DNA of 55,688 nt from Armatimonadetes bacterium CG2_30_59_28 (GTDB lineage: Bacteria; Armatimonadota; Abditibacteriia; CG2-30-59-28). The stretch covers positions 1 to 55,688 of the forward strand of contig MNXM01000224.1 of NCBI GenBank assembly GCA_001872605.1, written 5' to 3'. The notes beneath the pieces are model-generated. The model saw only the letters and a list, made by a program, of their open reading frames with translations. It was not told the origin of the DNA and did not search any database. Below, piece after piece: positions 35,152 through 45,600 of the stretch (the stretch's first letter is position 1; every line of letters begins with the position of its first letter). The translations under genes and the position numbers were made by a program.

Positions 35152-38100
35152 TTATGACATGAGTAGCTCCAAATCCTCCTTTGCCAGGTTGCGGATCAGG
35201 CTGTTGTCGGCGTTGATGATGGCGTCGGCGAGATCGCGCTTGGTCTGCTGCAGCTCCAGCACCTTTTCTTCGACGGTATCCCGCGCAATGAGACGGTAGG
35301 CGAACACCCGCCGCGTCTGCCCGATGCGATGGGTGCGGTCAATGGCCTGCGCTTCCACCGCGGGATTCCACCAGGGGTCCAGCAGGAACACGTACTCCGC
35401 CGCGGTCAGGTTCAGCCCCAACCCACCAGCTTTCAGGCTGATGAGAAACAGCTTGCAGTTCGGATCGTTCTGGAACTGTTCGACGATGGCTCCTCGATTG
35501 CTTGTCTGCCCGTCGAGATAGAGATACACGACCTTCTCCTTGTCGAGTTCCGTTTTCAGGAGAGACAACAAACTGGTGAACTGGGAAAAGACGAGCACTT
35601 TGTGGTTCTCCGACAATACTTCCACAAGCTGCGGCAGGAGCAGGTCGAATTTGGCGCTGGGCGCTTTGTTCTTCTGATCGAGAAGAGCAGGGTGGCAGGC
35701 CGCTTGGCGCAGTCGAAGCAGGGCCTCCAGTACCTGGATTTTCGCCTTGCTCAGTCCGACATCCTCAATGCGCTTCAGCAAGGAGCCACGGTAGTAATCG
35801 CGCAATTCGTTGTATAGCTTGCGCTGCTTGGGCTCCAATTCGCAGTAGACCGTCTGTTCCACCTTGTCAGGCAAATCCTTCGCGACTTGACTCTTGGTCC
35901 TGCGAAGGATGAAAGGGCGGAGGGCGTGAGCGAGAAGCTCCCTTGTCTCCGGTTCCGGGTTGCGCGCTTTGGTTGTGCTCAATTGGAAGACGGAAGCCGC
36001 GCCCAACATGCCCGGGTTCAGGAATTCGAAGAGACTCCACAGCTCACCCAGATGGTTCTCGATGGGTGTGCCGCTCAGGATCAGACGGTGATTGGCATTA
36101 ACCAGTCGGGCCGATTTGGCCGCCTGAGTGTTGGCGTTCTTGATGGCTTGTCCTTCGTCGAGGATGCAGTAGTCGAACTTTGCGTCCTTGAACTCAAGAG
36201 CGTCACTCCGCAGGATTCCGTAGGTAGTGACAATCAGGTCGTAGTCCCTGAAATGTTCTCCCGGTTTGAGGCGGCCTGTGCCGGTGTGATCCAACACTCG
36301 AAGGTTGGGAGTGAAGCGCGCGGCTTCCTGTATCCAGTTGAAGATCAGCGATTTGGGGGCCACTACCAGCGATGTGCCTGGAGCTTCCGGGGATGAGACG
36401 GGTTCGCCGCCAATGCCCGAACCCGAGGGCGGGTTCGAAGCGCCTTTTTCGCGCAACTCCCTTCGGGCCTCAAGTAATGCAAGCACCTGAACCGTCTTCC
36501 CCAACCCCATGTCATCCGCAAGGCAGCCTCCGAAGCCGAACTTTCGGAGGAAATGCAGCCACCCGAGGCCGTCTTTCTGATACCCGCGCAACGCGCCAAC
36601 GAACCCCTCGCCCGCATCGCACGGCTGGATTCCGTCGAAATGTCTCAACTCGTTCCGAAGCCGCTGGAAGGCTTCGTCACATGTTGCTTCAGGTTGCGAC
36701 ACCAGCAAGGCGTCCAGCAATCCCACCTGTGTGCGTGAAAAGCGCAGGTGACCTTCCTGGGGCGTGCCCAGCCCGGCCAGAAGCCCGTACTTCTTCAGCC
36801 ATTCCTCCGGAAGCATGCCAAAGGTTCCATCGTCCAACGATACCAGGCTATCCCCACGCTTCAGGGCTGCCAGCAAGTCGGGAAGTTTGGCGACCCGGTC
36901 ATCGAACTGAACCTCTCCGTGCAATTCGAACCAATCAATGCCGGAAGTCACCCCGAGGCTGAGCGCGCCCGGGCGACGGTACACCTTCCCTTCGGCTTCG
37001 ACGTGCCATCCCAGCGGGATCAACTCCCGCACCGCTCGTGGCAGGTTGCGCGGCGCCAGTTCTCGGCGCACGTCGCCATAGGAAGTGAACTCCCGGAACC
37101 CCAGATTGCGCAGCCTTTCAAACGCCTCTTCCTCGGCAGTGAAATCTCGCAGGAGGAAGCGCCGCGGCTCCGACAGAAGAAACCCTCGTCGAGGGTCCTC
37201 ATACGCAACCTTCTGCCCCTCATAGTCAAACGATAACTCCCAATTCAGTCGGTCCGGACCCCACCGATTCCTTCGTTGCGGCGATGAAATGGCGACCTGT
37301 CGCTGGGGCGTCACACAGACTTCTTCATACTGCAATTCCTCCGGCAGTGAGAGAGAGGGCAGGCCTGGCATCTCAAGCAGTTCCTGAACGAGGGCTTCTC
37401 CCTGAGCGAAAGGCACACGGAGACTCCTCTGCTTGCGCAGGAAAGCCACCCAGCCAAAGGCGCCCTCATCATGGAACCGGGAGACTTTGTTCCCGAAGAA
37501 AACAAGACCCCCGCCCACCAGAAGCGTAGGCTTCTCAAGCGGCACACATTCCTCGCCCCGCTGCAAGGTAGCGGAGATGATGTAGGTCTGGGAAGCCTCT
37601 TCTCTCTCTGCGGCAAGCGACAGTTCCCAGGGGTCGCCTTCTTCCCATTGAAGCGGCTCCCCCAAGTGAATGTCGGAATCGGTCTGCAGAAAGCACCGCC
37701 CCGTCTGGCAGAGAAGCGGAACCAAATGCTCCTGCAGGTTACTGGTCACAAGTCGGCGAAAAATGGCTTTCGAGTAGTAGTTGTAGTAGTGGATGGAGGA
37801 GTACCCATATTCTGCCGCGTCATCGCTCCCGTGCAGCAAGCCGAGAATGCGCTGATCCGCCGCGTCTCGCAGATTTTCAGGGTTGGCATACGCATCGGTG
37901 GACGACTTCAGTGGAGACCATTCCCCGTTCTTCTTCATCTCTCGGTGCGACACTTGGATGATCAGACCTTTCCCGTGGAGCGTGCCCTCCACATCAATCA
38001 GATAGACAATTTGCCGGTTCTCCGGCCAGGATTTTGGGGCCTGCGCTTGACGCGCTTGGAGTTCCCTCCGCAGAGAAGACAGGTGATCCTTCCAGTCAGG

Positions 38101-38526
38101 CGGAGGGGGGACGAGGCACAACGATGGTTTTTGCCCTTTGCGCGATCTGGACGGTGGAAACACGATCTGATACTCCATGTCCTCCTCTTCGTCCTCCTCT
38201 TCCTCCTCAAAGTCTAACTCCAGGCGCAGCGGGTCGGTGTTGTCCTCCCCTCTGAGGTACCCCTTCTTCTCCGCAGCGAGGAGCGTCGCCCAGAGGTGCT
38301 TGCAGATGTCAAGTTCGCCTTTGCAATACGGACAAGTGCAGGCACCGTAAAGGGTCTTGTCTTCACGAAACAGGTCTATTTCGTAAGCTTCTGAACCGAG
38401 GACCACGGCGAGCAACTCCTCAGAGTCCCCGTTTACGATCTCAACGGCGCCGCTCCGGTAGTAGTCCATTCCCCGATCACGGATCCTGCTACTCACATAC
38501 TTCGACAATTGAGACGTCAACGCCAC
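35152..38526 (-). CDS. SWI2/SNF2-family helicase with SWIM zinc finger
   Basis: A 1124-aa ATP-driven translocase starting at GTG 38526. A GAGGAGG site 10-11 nt upstream overlaps the end of the SGNH gene, so translation is likely coupled. A SWIM zinc finger lies at about residues 60-76 ([15 protein letters not shown], the CxCx(n)CxH pattern). The SNF2 ATPase begins near residue 660 with motif I DDMGLGKT, motif II DEGQ, and [16 protein letters not shown]. The helicase C domain has [16 protein letters not shown] and [16 protein letters not shown] non-conserved Gly/Ser/Pro/Glu-rich insert ([20 protein letters not shown]) coincides with an intragenic palindrome. Such proteins remodel nucleoprotein complexes and can recycle stalled RNA polymerase, as RapA does; the specific role is unknown. 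Confidence 0.92.
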   Translation of the reverse strand: MALTSQLSKYVSSRIRDRGMDYYRSGAVEIVNGDSEELLAVVLGSEAYEIDLFREDKTLYGACTCPYCKGELDICKHLWATLLAAEKKGYLRGEDNTDPLRLELDFEEEEEDEEEDMEYQIVFPPSRSRKGQKPSLCLVPPPPDWKDHLSSLRRELQARQAQAPKSWPENRQIVYLIDVEGTLHGKGLIIQVSHREMKKNGEWSPLKSSTDAYANPENLRDAADQRILGLLHGSDDAAEYGYSSIHYYNYYSKAIFRRLVTSNLQEHLVPLLCQTGRCFLQTDSDIHLGEPLQWEEGDPWELSLAAEREEASQTYIISATLQRGEECVPLEKPTLLVGGGLVFFGNKVSRFHDEGAFGWVAFLRKQRSLRVPFAQGEALVQELLEMPGLPSLSLPEELQYEEVCVTPQRQVAISSPQRRNRWGPDRLNWELSFDYEGQKVAYEDPRRGFLLSEPRRFLLRDFTAEEEAFERLRNLGFREFTSYGDVRRELAPRNLPRAVRELIPLGWHVEAEGKVYRRPGALSLGVTSGIDWFELHGEVQFDDRVAKLPDLLAALKRGDSLVSLDDGTFGMLPEEWLKKYGLLAGLGTPQEGHLRFSRTQVGLLDALLVSQPEATCDEAFQRLRNELRHFDGIQPCDAGEGFVGALRGYQKDGLGWLHFLRKFGFGGCLADDMGLGKTVQVLALLEARRELREKGASNPPSGSGIGGEPVSSPEAPGTSLVVAPKSLIFNWIQEAARFTPNLRVLDHTGTGRLKPGEHFRDYDLIVTTYGILRSDALEFKDAKFDYCILDEGQAIKNANTQAAKSARLVNANHRLILSGTPIENHLGELWSLFEFLNPGMLGAASVFQLSTTKARNPEPETRELLAHALRPFILRRTKSQVAKDLPDKVEQTVYCELEPKQRKLYNELRDYYRGSLLKRIEDVGLSKAKIQVLEALLRLRQAACHPALLDQKNKAPSAKFDLLLPQLVEVLSENHKVLVFSQFTSLLSLLKTELDKEKVVYLYLDGQTSNRGAIVEQFQNDPNCKLFLISLKAGGLGLNLTAAEYVFLLDPWWNPAVEAQAIDRTHRIGQTRRVFAYRLIARDTVEEKVLELQQTKRDLADAIINADNSLIRNLAKEDLELLMS
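36399..36437. repeat. Intragenic palindrome in the SNF2 helicase gene
   Basis: CGAACCC-gagggc-GGGTTCG spans 36418-36437, and another GGGTTCG arm starts at 36400. It encodes the low-complexity insert between the ATPase motif I region and the [11 protein letters not shown] strand, and keeps the reading frame. Confidence 0.6.
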
Positions 38527-38529
38527 TGC

Positions 38530-39102
38530 TTACACAACCTCCTCGCGAATCGCCGTCGCGACCGCTTTACCAAGTATCTCCGATCCCTCCGGCTTGAAGT
38601 GGACCCCGTCTTCCGTCAGGATTTCATCGCGACCAGCGTCCATGACCACTTTGTAGAGATCGTTCACCGGGACCCCCAGCCGAGCGGCGACCTCACGCGC
38701 CGCGTCATTGTAGGCGAGGACGTCCGCCTCCCAGCGGTCGAAGCCCTTCCGTTCGTGATGCCACCGCTCGTTGACCGGAGTGGTCAACGCCCATATCACT
38801 TTCGCTGAAGTTGTTTCCTGGAGGTTCTTGAGAATCCGCGCGACGTTCTCCCTGTACTTCGGCAGGGGGACGCGTTGCTCCGATTTGCCGGAGTCGACCG
38901 CCAGGTCGTGCAGACCGCAGTTGATATGCAACACCTCCGGTTGCCGGACGATAAGCCACTCGTCCAGATTGACGAGGACATTCTCCGTGGTCCCTCCATT
39001 TTCCTCCGGCTGCCAGAACTCCACCTCACCCTCAAGCTCCCGATGGACCGCGTCCTGGTAACCCATGCGGATCGAATCCCCAATCAGGATCACCTTCTGC
39101 AT
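38530..39102 (-). CDS. SGNH/GDSL-family hydrolase
   Basis: A 190-aa protein of the usual size for small SGNH esterases, with block I ILIGDSIRMGY (nucleophile Ser), block II ENGGTTENV, block III HINCGLHDLA (Asn in the GxN position) and block V DGVHFKPEG with the Asp-x-x-His pair. GGAGGTG lies just before the ATG. There is no signal peptide, so it is probably cytoplasmic. It is the first gene before the SNF2 helicase (3-nt gap). It would hydrolyse an ester, perhaps deacetylating a sugar. Confidence 0.9.
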   Translation of the reverse strand: MQKVILIGDSIRMGYQDAVHRELEGEVEFWQPEENGGTTENVLVNLDEWLIVRQPEVLHINCGLHDLAVDSGKSEQRVPLPKYRENVARILKNLQETTSAKVIWALTTPVNERWHHERKGFDRWEADVLAYNDAAREVAARLGVPVNDLYKVVMDAGRDEILTEDGVHFKPEGSEILGKAVATAIREEVV

Positions 39103-39158
39103 CCTTCACCTCCACCAATCCAAGACCACATCATCCCAACACCCCAATCTTCCGCCCT

Positions 39159-42041
39159 CTACGGTATTCTCCCTGCAAACTTGTTTCCCACGTAAAACAG
39201 GTGCGCGGCGATGTTTCCGAGGGTTACCTCAAAGCTCTGCCCCGGTTTCACCGTGGCAATCTGCTTCCTGCTGTGCAAATCCCACACTGGTGACGCGGTG
39301 GTCACCGGCACGGTCACTTTCACCTTCGTTTCCGGAGGAAGGTTAGAGTAGTTGGACACCAACACCGCGAACTCACCAGCCAGAGTCATGCCGCACAACT
39401 TCACCTTGTCGTTGTCGCACTTCAGCCCTTCGGCAGGTTTGCCGTCCACGAAGAGGTCTTCGATAGGGGTGACGATGTCCACCGCCTCCGCATGATATTT
39501 GAAATGCAGCGGGTCGAAGTTGCGATAGTAGTAATAGGTTATTCCGCGCGCGCCGTTGGCAAAGGATTCGAGGATCATGTCCCGGGTGCGGACCGGTTCG
39601 TATTCTCCGTAGGTTCCCGGACTGAGCCAGGGGACGATGTCGTTGGTTTGCATGAGGGCGCGGTTCTGGGAGATGTTGTTGGCGACGGCTATCTGGTTTC
39701 CGGCGACGTACAGACTCGGCATCGCGATTTGCAGCAGGTCGGGGTAAAGCGTTCGCCACTGGAAGAGTCCGTCATTCAGCGGAGTGATGGGTTGGGTGCG
39801 ATAGCTGCCATAGATGACCTTCTGTTTGATCCCCGCGTCGGCGAGGGCTTTTTCAATGGCGCCCTTCATGTCCTTGTGCATTGCGATACCCATCGCTGCG
39901 CGGAAGTCGTCCCAGTCCTTGAAGTTCCCGGCGGCGTAGCGTTCCTTGCACCGGTCGCACCGCGGCGCTTCCTGGGAACCGCTCCAGAAGGCTTCGATAT
40001 CATAGAAGAGGTAATCCGGTCGACACCACGCCGCATGTTGTCCGAAGCTTTCGTGTTCTCTCTGGTAGCATTGTCCGCGGTACGAGGGACAGACGTGCTC
40101 GCCCGGCTTTCCGTTGATAACCGACTTTGTCTCCTCCTGTTGGCGATCACTACTGAGCGCACCGGCGGGAGACTCGTTGACGATGATCTGGAATCCCGCT
40201 TCGCGGGCCGCCTGCAGGATGGACTGGTTCTTTGCGACGTCCGCTTCTTTCCAGTAACGAGGGAAGCAAGCGACACAGTTAAAGCCGAGATGCTCCATTG
40301 CCTCAAGATAGTTGGGCCACTGGTCATAGAGGAACTCAATGTTACTCCATGCCAGACTAATGTGCAGGCGCTTCGGTTGCCGCGCTTGCGGAATCTCAAT
40401 GGACTGATAGGTGACTTTTCTCTCATTTTCCGGCCCGTTACCGGAATCCCCGTAGAGGTACATCGTGTCAGTCTTTCCCGGTGGCAGGAGGCTTTGGAGC
40501 ATGAACTCCTCCACCTTGCCGCGGTTGCAGGGAATGCTGTATCGGTTGAAGCTGCGTCCCTCGTGAACCACTGTTTCGGGAGTGAATCCCTCGGTGACGA
40601 ATCTCACGGTGTCGGGAAAGTCCACGAGCACCTTGCAGGCAGTCCCATTCTCCTTCCCGGGCCGCGCGTCGAGCAACGATAGTTTTGTCCGCAGCGGCAT
40701 GTTGGCACAGATCGGATGCTGTGGGTGGAGTGAGGAAAAGGCGACGCCCCTCGTAACGATGACCACTCTTTTCTCCTCGGAGGGCGTGAAGACGGGAAGG
40801 TTGTCCGTCCCCTTCACGACAGCCAGCTCATCCGAGCAGATGAACTGTTTCTGGTACTCAATCTGGAGGGCGACGTACCGCGCCTTGTGGCCGACAGGCA
40901 GACGAAAATTGTGGACCCACGCAAGATTCTCTTCCGGAAGATCCCAGGCTTTGGGCGACAGGTCGTCAAGACCGCGGCGATGACGGTCGCTCACGAGATA
41001 ATAGTCTTTGCCATCGTTGCTGAGCAAGACTCGGATTTCATCGGGGAAACGCAGGCTTCCCTGCTCGCCGCCGCCAAGCAGTCGAACGACGACTTCCTTG
41101 ACGGGTTGCACCGATTCGAGATCGGCGAAGAGGGTCACCAGCGGGGAGTGCTGCCAGCACACCGCGCCCTTCTCAAACCAGATGCGCTCATCGGTCCGCT
41201 CGCCGAACCGGCCGTCGGTGAGGTCCCTCGTGTCCTTTCCATCCGTCGTCAGACCGTAGTTGGGTTGGGGTGCGTATTGCAGTTCTTTCCCCGCGATCAG
41301 GTTGCCTGGCGCGATGAGCTTCTGGTACTGGTCTCGCCGGTCGAAGAGGTTGTCGAAGTACTCCCGCGTGCCCTCCGGAGCTGGAGGTAATGCCTGGACT
41401 TGCCCCGCCGCGGCGATCACGGCGATTTCGTCACAGATAAAGTGTTGCTTTGTGACCACGTCCAGACGCACATACCGCGCCTGGTATCCGGCTTCCAGCA
41501 CAAAGGCATGCACTCCAGCCCGACTTGGCGGCAGGGGTGCAAAGGTCAGAGCGGGGTTGTCCTGATCGTGAACTTTCTCCGCAAGGCTCCGCACCGGAGA
41601 GAAGTAATCTCCGTCATTGCTCAGCGCAAGATTGAGGTTTTTCGGAGTCACATCATTGTTGTTGATGGAAGTCTGGAATCTCGCCACGACGCGCCCGATC
41701 GACTGCGACTTTCCCAGATCTATCACGATACGCGCACAGGACTGGTACGCCCACCCCACCGACGCTTTGTCCTGGAAGAGGTTCGAGTCTGGTCGCGTGG
41801 ACAGCTTTCCGTCTACCAGTTGCACCGCGTCCCCGTCATCATGGGTGGGCGCATAATCCGGCGCAGGCCGCAAGGTCGCCGCGCTTCCCAGGGCCACGTT
41901 CTCTCCCGCCGTCACCGCAGCCCAGTCTTCCGCTGTGGTTTGCGTGTGAATGGACCATTTGGCGTCCGAGCGGATAGGTTCGGAGCAAGCGAAGGCCCCA
42001 ACCGTGAGACAGAACAGAACAGTCATGGTGAAACGCTTCAT
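39159..42041 (-). CDS. Exported discoidin-domain / TIM-barrel putative glycoside hydrolase
   Basis: ATG 42041 follows GGGAGGT by 5 nt and begins a signal peptide (MKRFTMTVLFCLTVGAFACSE); a longer frame to 42134 would displace it and overlap an inverted repeat. The 960-aa protein has two F5/8-type C (discoidin-like) carbohydrate-binding regions (about 60-230 and 270-430, e.g. ARIVIDLGKSQSIGRVVARF), a beta-rich linker, and a TIM barrel (about 560-880, LHISLAWSNIEFLYDQWPNYL, PDYLFYDIEAFWSG), then a C-terminal beta domain. Presumably it is active on a polysaccharide outside the cell; the substrate is not visible. Confidence 0.82.
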   Translation of the reverse strand: MKRFTMTVLFCLTVGAFACSEPIRSDAKWSIHTQTTAEDWAAVTAGENVALGSAATLRPAPDYAPTHDDGDAVQLVDGKLSTRPDSNLFQDKASVGWAYQSCARIVIDLGKSQSIGRVVARFQTSINNNDVTPKNLNLALSNDGDYFSPVRSLAEKVHDQDNPALTFAPLPPSRAGVHAFVLEAGYQARYVRLDVVTKQHFICDEIAVIAAAGQVQALPPAPEGTREYFDNLFDRRDQYQKLIAPGNLIAGKELQYAPQPNYGLTTDGKDTRDLTDGRFGERTDERIWFEKGAVCWQHSPLVTLFADLESVQPVKEVVVRLLGGGEQGSLRFPDEIRVLLSNDGKDYYLVSDRHRRGLDDLSPKAWDLPEENLAWVHNFRLPVGHKARYVALQIEYQKQFICSDELAVVKGTDNLPVFTPSEEKRVVIVTRGVAFSSLHPQHPICANMPLRTKLSLLDARPGKENGTACKVLVDFPDTVRFVTEGFTPETVVHEGRSFNRYSIPCNRGKVEEFMLQSLLPPGKTDTMYLYGDSGNGPENERKVTYQSIEIPQARQPKRLHISLAWSNIEFLYDQWPNYLEAMEHLGFNCVACFPRYWKEADVAKNQSILQAAREAGFQIIVNESPAGALSSDRQQEETKSVINGKPGEHVCPSYRGQCYQREHESFGQHAAWCRPDYLFYDIEAFWSGSQEAPRCDRCKERYAAGNFKDWDDFRAAMGIAMHKDMKGAIEKALADAGIKQKVIYGSYRTQPITPLNDGLFQWRTLYPDLLQIAMPSLYVAGNQIAVANNISQNRALMQTNDIVPWLSPGTYGEYEPVRTRDMILESFANGARGITYYYYRNFDPLHFKYHAEAVDIVTPIEDLFVDGKPAEGLKCDNDKVKLCGMTLAGEFAVLVSNYSNLPPETKVKVTVPVTTASPVWDLHSRKQIATVKPGQSFEVTLGNIAAHLFYVGNKFAGRIP

Positions 42042-42070
42042 GGTGTACCTCCCGATTGACACCCGTCGTA

Positions 42071-42211
42071 GTAGTGAACGGTCGCCGTGCCGTTCACCGT
42101 CGTGTTTTGCTATCGCTTCCTGTACAGGTTCCACCCATCAGTTTGACGCTTCCTATCTCTTGTGGGGTACGGGAAAACGTTACCGTGAACGGTACGGCGA
42201 CCGTTCACTAC
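42071..42211. mobile_element. MITE-like element with 27-bp terminal inverted repeats
   Basis: The ends 42071-42097 and 42185-42211 are inverted repeats that match at 26 of 27 positions, and each is itself palindromic (GTGAACGG...CCGTTCAC). Similarity continues weakly inward. The total length is 141 bp and no coding sequence lies between. It overlaps the 3' end of the nucleotidyltransferase gene, supplying that protein's last residues. No clear target-site duplication could be identified. Confidence 0.6.
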
Positions 42212-42575
42212 AATAGTCGGATCGATTCGCGTCAGACGACTTCACACAGCGCAGCGAGGTCCAGTTCCTCTTTTCATAGACCGTGACTCCCTTGTTTACT
42301 TCCGATAGAAACGCGGGGGTTGTACATCCTGCCTTTAGAGGAATGATATCCAGAGGGATTCGTTGAGCAATCTCGCGAGTCTTCTTCCGGTATTTCATCG
42401 CGAGCGAGAGATATCCCTCCTGACCGTCCTGAAACACAGCGACATCGAGATCGTGCGGATCGACCGACTCAAAAAAGGAGCCGAAGACGACAACCTTACG
42501 GACCTCAGATTCAGTACCGAGAAAATCCGCCAATTCCCTGGTAAGTTGTTCCTTCTCTTTTTGGGTCAAGCGCAC
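42180..42575 (-). CDS. MNT-type minimal nucleotidyltransferase (orphan MntA-like antitoxin)
   Basis: GTG 42575 has GAGAGGT 7 nt upstream. The 131-aa protein has the nucleotidyltransferase motif VVFGSFFESVDPHDLDVAVF (GS then DxD) near residues 28-48, as in MntA of HEPN/MNT modules, where the enzyme AMPylates and silences a HEPN RNase toxin. No HEPN gene lies on either side. The last ~20 residues (about VKSSDANRSDYCSERS onward) come from the MITE-like element, so the original 3' end has been replaced. It may be an orphan antitoxin or a decaying one. Confidence 0.78.
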   Translation of the reverse strand: MRLTQKEKEQLTRELADFLGTESEVRKVVVFGSFFESVDPHDLDVAVFQDGQEGYLSLAMKYRKKTREIAQRIPLDIIPLKAGCTTPAFLSEVNKGVTVYEKRNWTSLRCVKSSDANRSDYCSERSPYRSR

Positions 42576-42603
42576 TTGAGTTACCTCTCGGTTCAGTTTT
42601 TTT

Positions 42604-42633
42604 ATTCTACACGAGTTCCAGGTGGAACGTAAA
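42604..42633 (-). promoter_or_regulatory. Promoter with embedded palindrome before the nucleotidyltransferase
   Basis: On the - strand TTTACG (42633-42628), an 18-nt spacer and TAGAAT (42609-42604). A perfect palindrome GTTCCA-cc-TGGAAC (plus-strand 42615-42628) fills the spacer, a typical place for a repressor operator. Autoregulation by the gene product is possible but not shown. Confidence 0.5.
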
Positions 42634-42660
42634 TAAGAACGCCACCTTCGCTCGTTAAGC

Positions 42661-45600
42661 TCACTCCACTTCCCTCAACTCAATATCATCAAACCATGCC
42701 CGCAGGTTGGTGTGGGTGTTGTAGAGATAGATTGCGGCGCTGCTTCGCCAGGACTTGGCATCGCCCAGGGTAACGGTCTTCTCAAACCGCTGCCACTCGT
42801 TAGCGGGCAGCTTCTCATCGTCGCCAATGCCGTAAATTCGATATCCCTTCTCTCCAACAAACTCCACCAACGCCATGTAGATTTTGCTCGAAGGGGCGGA
42901 GCGTTTGATTCTCCCCGAGAAGTGGTACTTGGTGTTGGGTTTCAGCGGCAGATGCTGGATGAGGTACTGGAATTCCTTTTCCTGTCCCTGAACCCAGAAC
43001 GCGCCGTTCTCGATTCCGTACGGGAAATTGCTGGTGGTTCCTCCGGGATACCAGAAGTCTGGGCAGCCGTCCGAGTCTTCATCAATATCAAGCCCGCCAT
43101 TGAGAAGAATCGGATGGATGAGAGCCTGACCGCTCTTCTTCCCTCCGGGCCAGGTTAGACCGAAACTCACGTTGCCAAACCCCTTGAGTTGATCCGTTCC
43201 GCTGACATGAACCTCGGTCTGCCGTGTGCCGCGGGCAGGCACCGTGAGCGCCACCGCGTTCCCAGCAAGAGCGAGGGGCGGTTCTGCCGAAAGAGCAACC
43301 TTTACCGGCAGTGCCTGATCTCCCAGGTTGAGCACGTTGAGTTTGATTCGATCTCCGCCAACGCCACCCACTTGGGTCTCATCCCAGACATCCAGCAGCG
43401 TCGCCACACCGGTTGCGTATAGGAGCAGACCGGCGGAAAGTGTGCTGGCAGGAACATCAAAGAACATCTGACCGTTTCGGTTGTGGAATTCCACTGGCGT
43501 GACCACGCCCTCCCGGTCGAAGAGAAAGAAGGACCTCGGTGTTGTCCAACCCTTGGGGAGGGAGAAACTGCACGTCGCGCCAGACACTTCGTGTTCGTTG
43601 TCGAACGTAAAAACGATTGCCTTCTCTCGCGGCTCGTTACACCAAGCCCATCGGGCAAGCACGCGACGATCGGAGACAGAGAGCCCAACCGTGTCCATGA
43701 ACCGACCCGGGTACAGCCATCGCTTGATTCGCTGGCGCAGTCGAATTGCGGACTGCATCAACCGGTCGTTCACCCAGGCGTCGAACCGGTCGCCGTTAAG
43801 AAACGCGCGGCTGACGCGCTGTTCGCGGGAAAGGGGCGAGTTGTTGCAGAAACCACTGATCAGGATATGATCGGGAAAGGTGTAGTGGTAGACTTCGGGA
43901 TCGGTACAGAGACCGGATATAAGGTGCAGATTTGCATACTGCCCCAGAGCGTCTCCCGCGCCCTCGATGGAGAGGATAAAATCGGGATTGATCTTTCTCG
44001 CCTCCTCGATGCAGATTTTCAGAAGCTCGACATTCCCCATGCCCCAGGCCCCGATATCGGTATGCCCATGGTTCAGATTGTAGCAGGGCTTTGCGAGGGT
44101 CGCTCCGGTCTGATCGATGTAAATCCCATCCACGCCAAATCGCTTGCAGTACATGTCGACGATCCAGAAGCGCAGGTGCTCCTGAAAGCCCCGCGACGCG
44201 GGACACATGATATACCATCCCAAGGTGTCTGCATAGTAACCCATCGGCTTCCCGTCCAACGGAAAGAGCCGCCACTGCTCGAACCAGTCCAGCGGGCGGA
44301 CAAGATTCAGCGCCTCCTGGGGCAGGTCCGATTTTGCGGTATTCCGCAGCGATTCATTGATTGCGCTATCCCGTGTCCACGTCTGGCAATTCATGTAGGC
44401 GGTAACGTGCCCGCCAACCTTGTGAACTTCCTCAACGCCCTTCCTGAATCCCTCGGCGCCACCCAGCGACGGGGCCGGCCAGTAGAAATTGCCGCAGCAT
44501 TGATCGAGCCCGTCGGCCATGTGTCCCCAGTATTGGAGGTAGTTAAGTCCGTCCGCTTTCATTCGCTGCAGCAGACCGGCCATGCCGCTGAACTTGACGT
44601 TGCCCATTGCCTGCGCCCACCCGTCACACCACTTGAGCCACTCCGGGTTGTGCGGGCGCTTCATCCATGAATACGCCCATTCCCGGTAGCGGTCAGCCGC
44701 CCAGTGCCAGTCGCCGACGTGGACGCCCACCGCGTAGTCGCGCGTCTTCGACTCGCCGGCGCGCACGAGGGTGTGTGTTCTCATTGTGAGATCCGCGCCG
44801 CGTTGACCCTCGTTAGGAGCGCACTCCATCTCCGTGGACGTGAGCTGCTTGTCCAGCATGGCGAGGTATAGACCCGACTTCGCGTCACACAAATCCATCC
44901 AACTCATGGATCCGCCGCCGAGGTAAGTCGTTTTCCACGCCTTGCTTGCGGCGGGGTTCCCGATGCGCCATCCGCCGGTACGGGGGAGAACACACTCGTC
45001 ATCATTGGGGTCTCCGATGGCAGCGTTGGCGATGAGTGGAAAATCGATCCGAATGACTTCCATCTTGCTGAGATTGCGTACCGAGAGTTGCCACTTGCTG
45101 AGGGGTGTCGAGTCCACGTCGATGCGCAACGCGATCCTGATTCCACCATCCAGCGCACGGTAGCTGAGGATGAGGCTCTTCCCGTTCCTGTCGATCTTCT
45201 CAAGCTCAACATCGTTTGGAGAAATCACCGTCTGATGGGTGGCTCCCGGCTCGCGAACTGCCAGGCCAATCAACGGACGCTGAACGTGCAGCGGTGCGAC
45301 AACGGTCGCGGTCGCCTTGTTGAAGACACCGCAGAGCGTTCCCGTCTTCCGGCTGAACGAAACCCGGAAGCGGGCATTTTCAGCGGTGACCTCCGCGTCG
45401 GGCGCGAGCAAGAGCTGTACCTTCGCGGAACGAAGAAGAGGCGACTTGCCCTCCGGCGACACCTTCAGACGGAACCGTGTCAGGAGAACATCCCTCCCGT
45501 CGCCAGTCACCCGGATGGGCGACAGGTCGCCGTCGCTGGAAACCGGCTCCCATGATGTGCCTCCATCGGTACTGACCTCGACCCCCACTGAACCGTCGTT

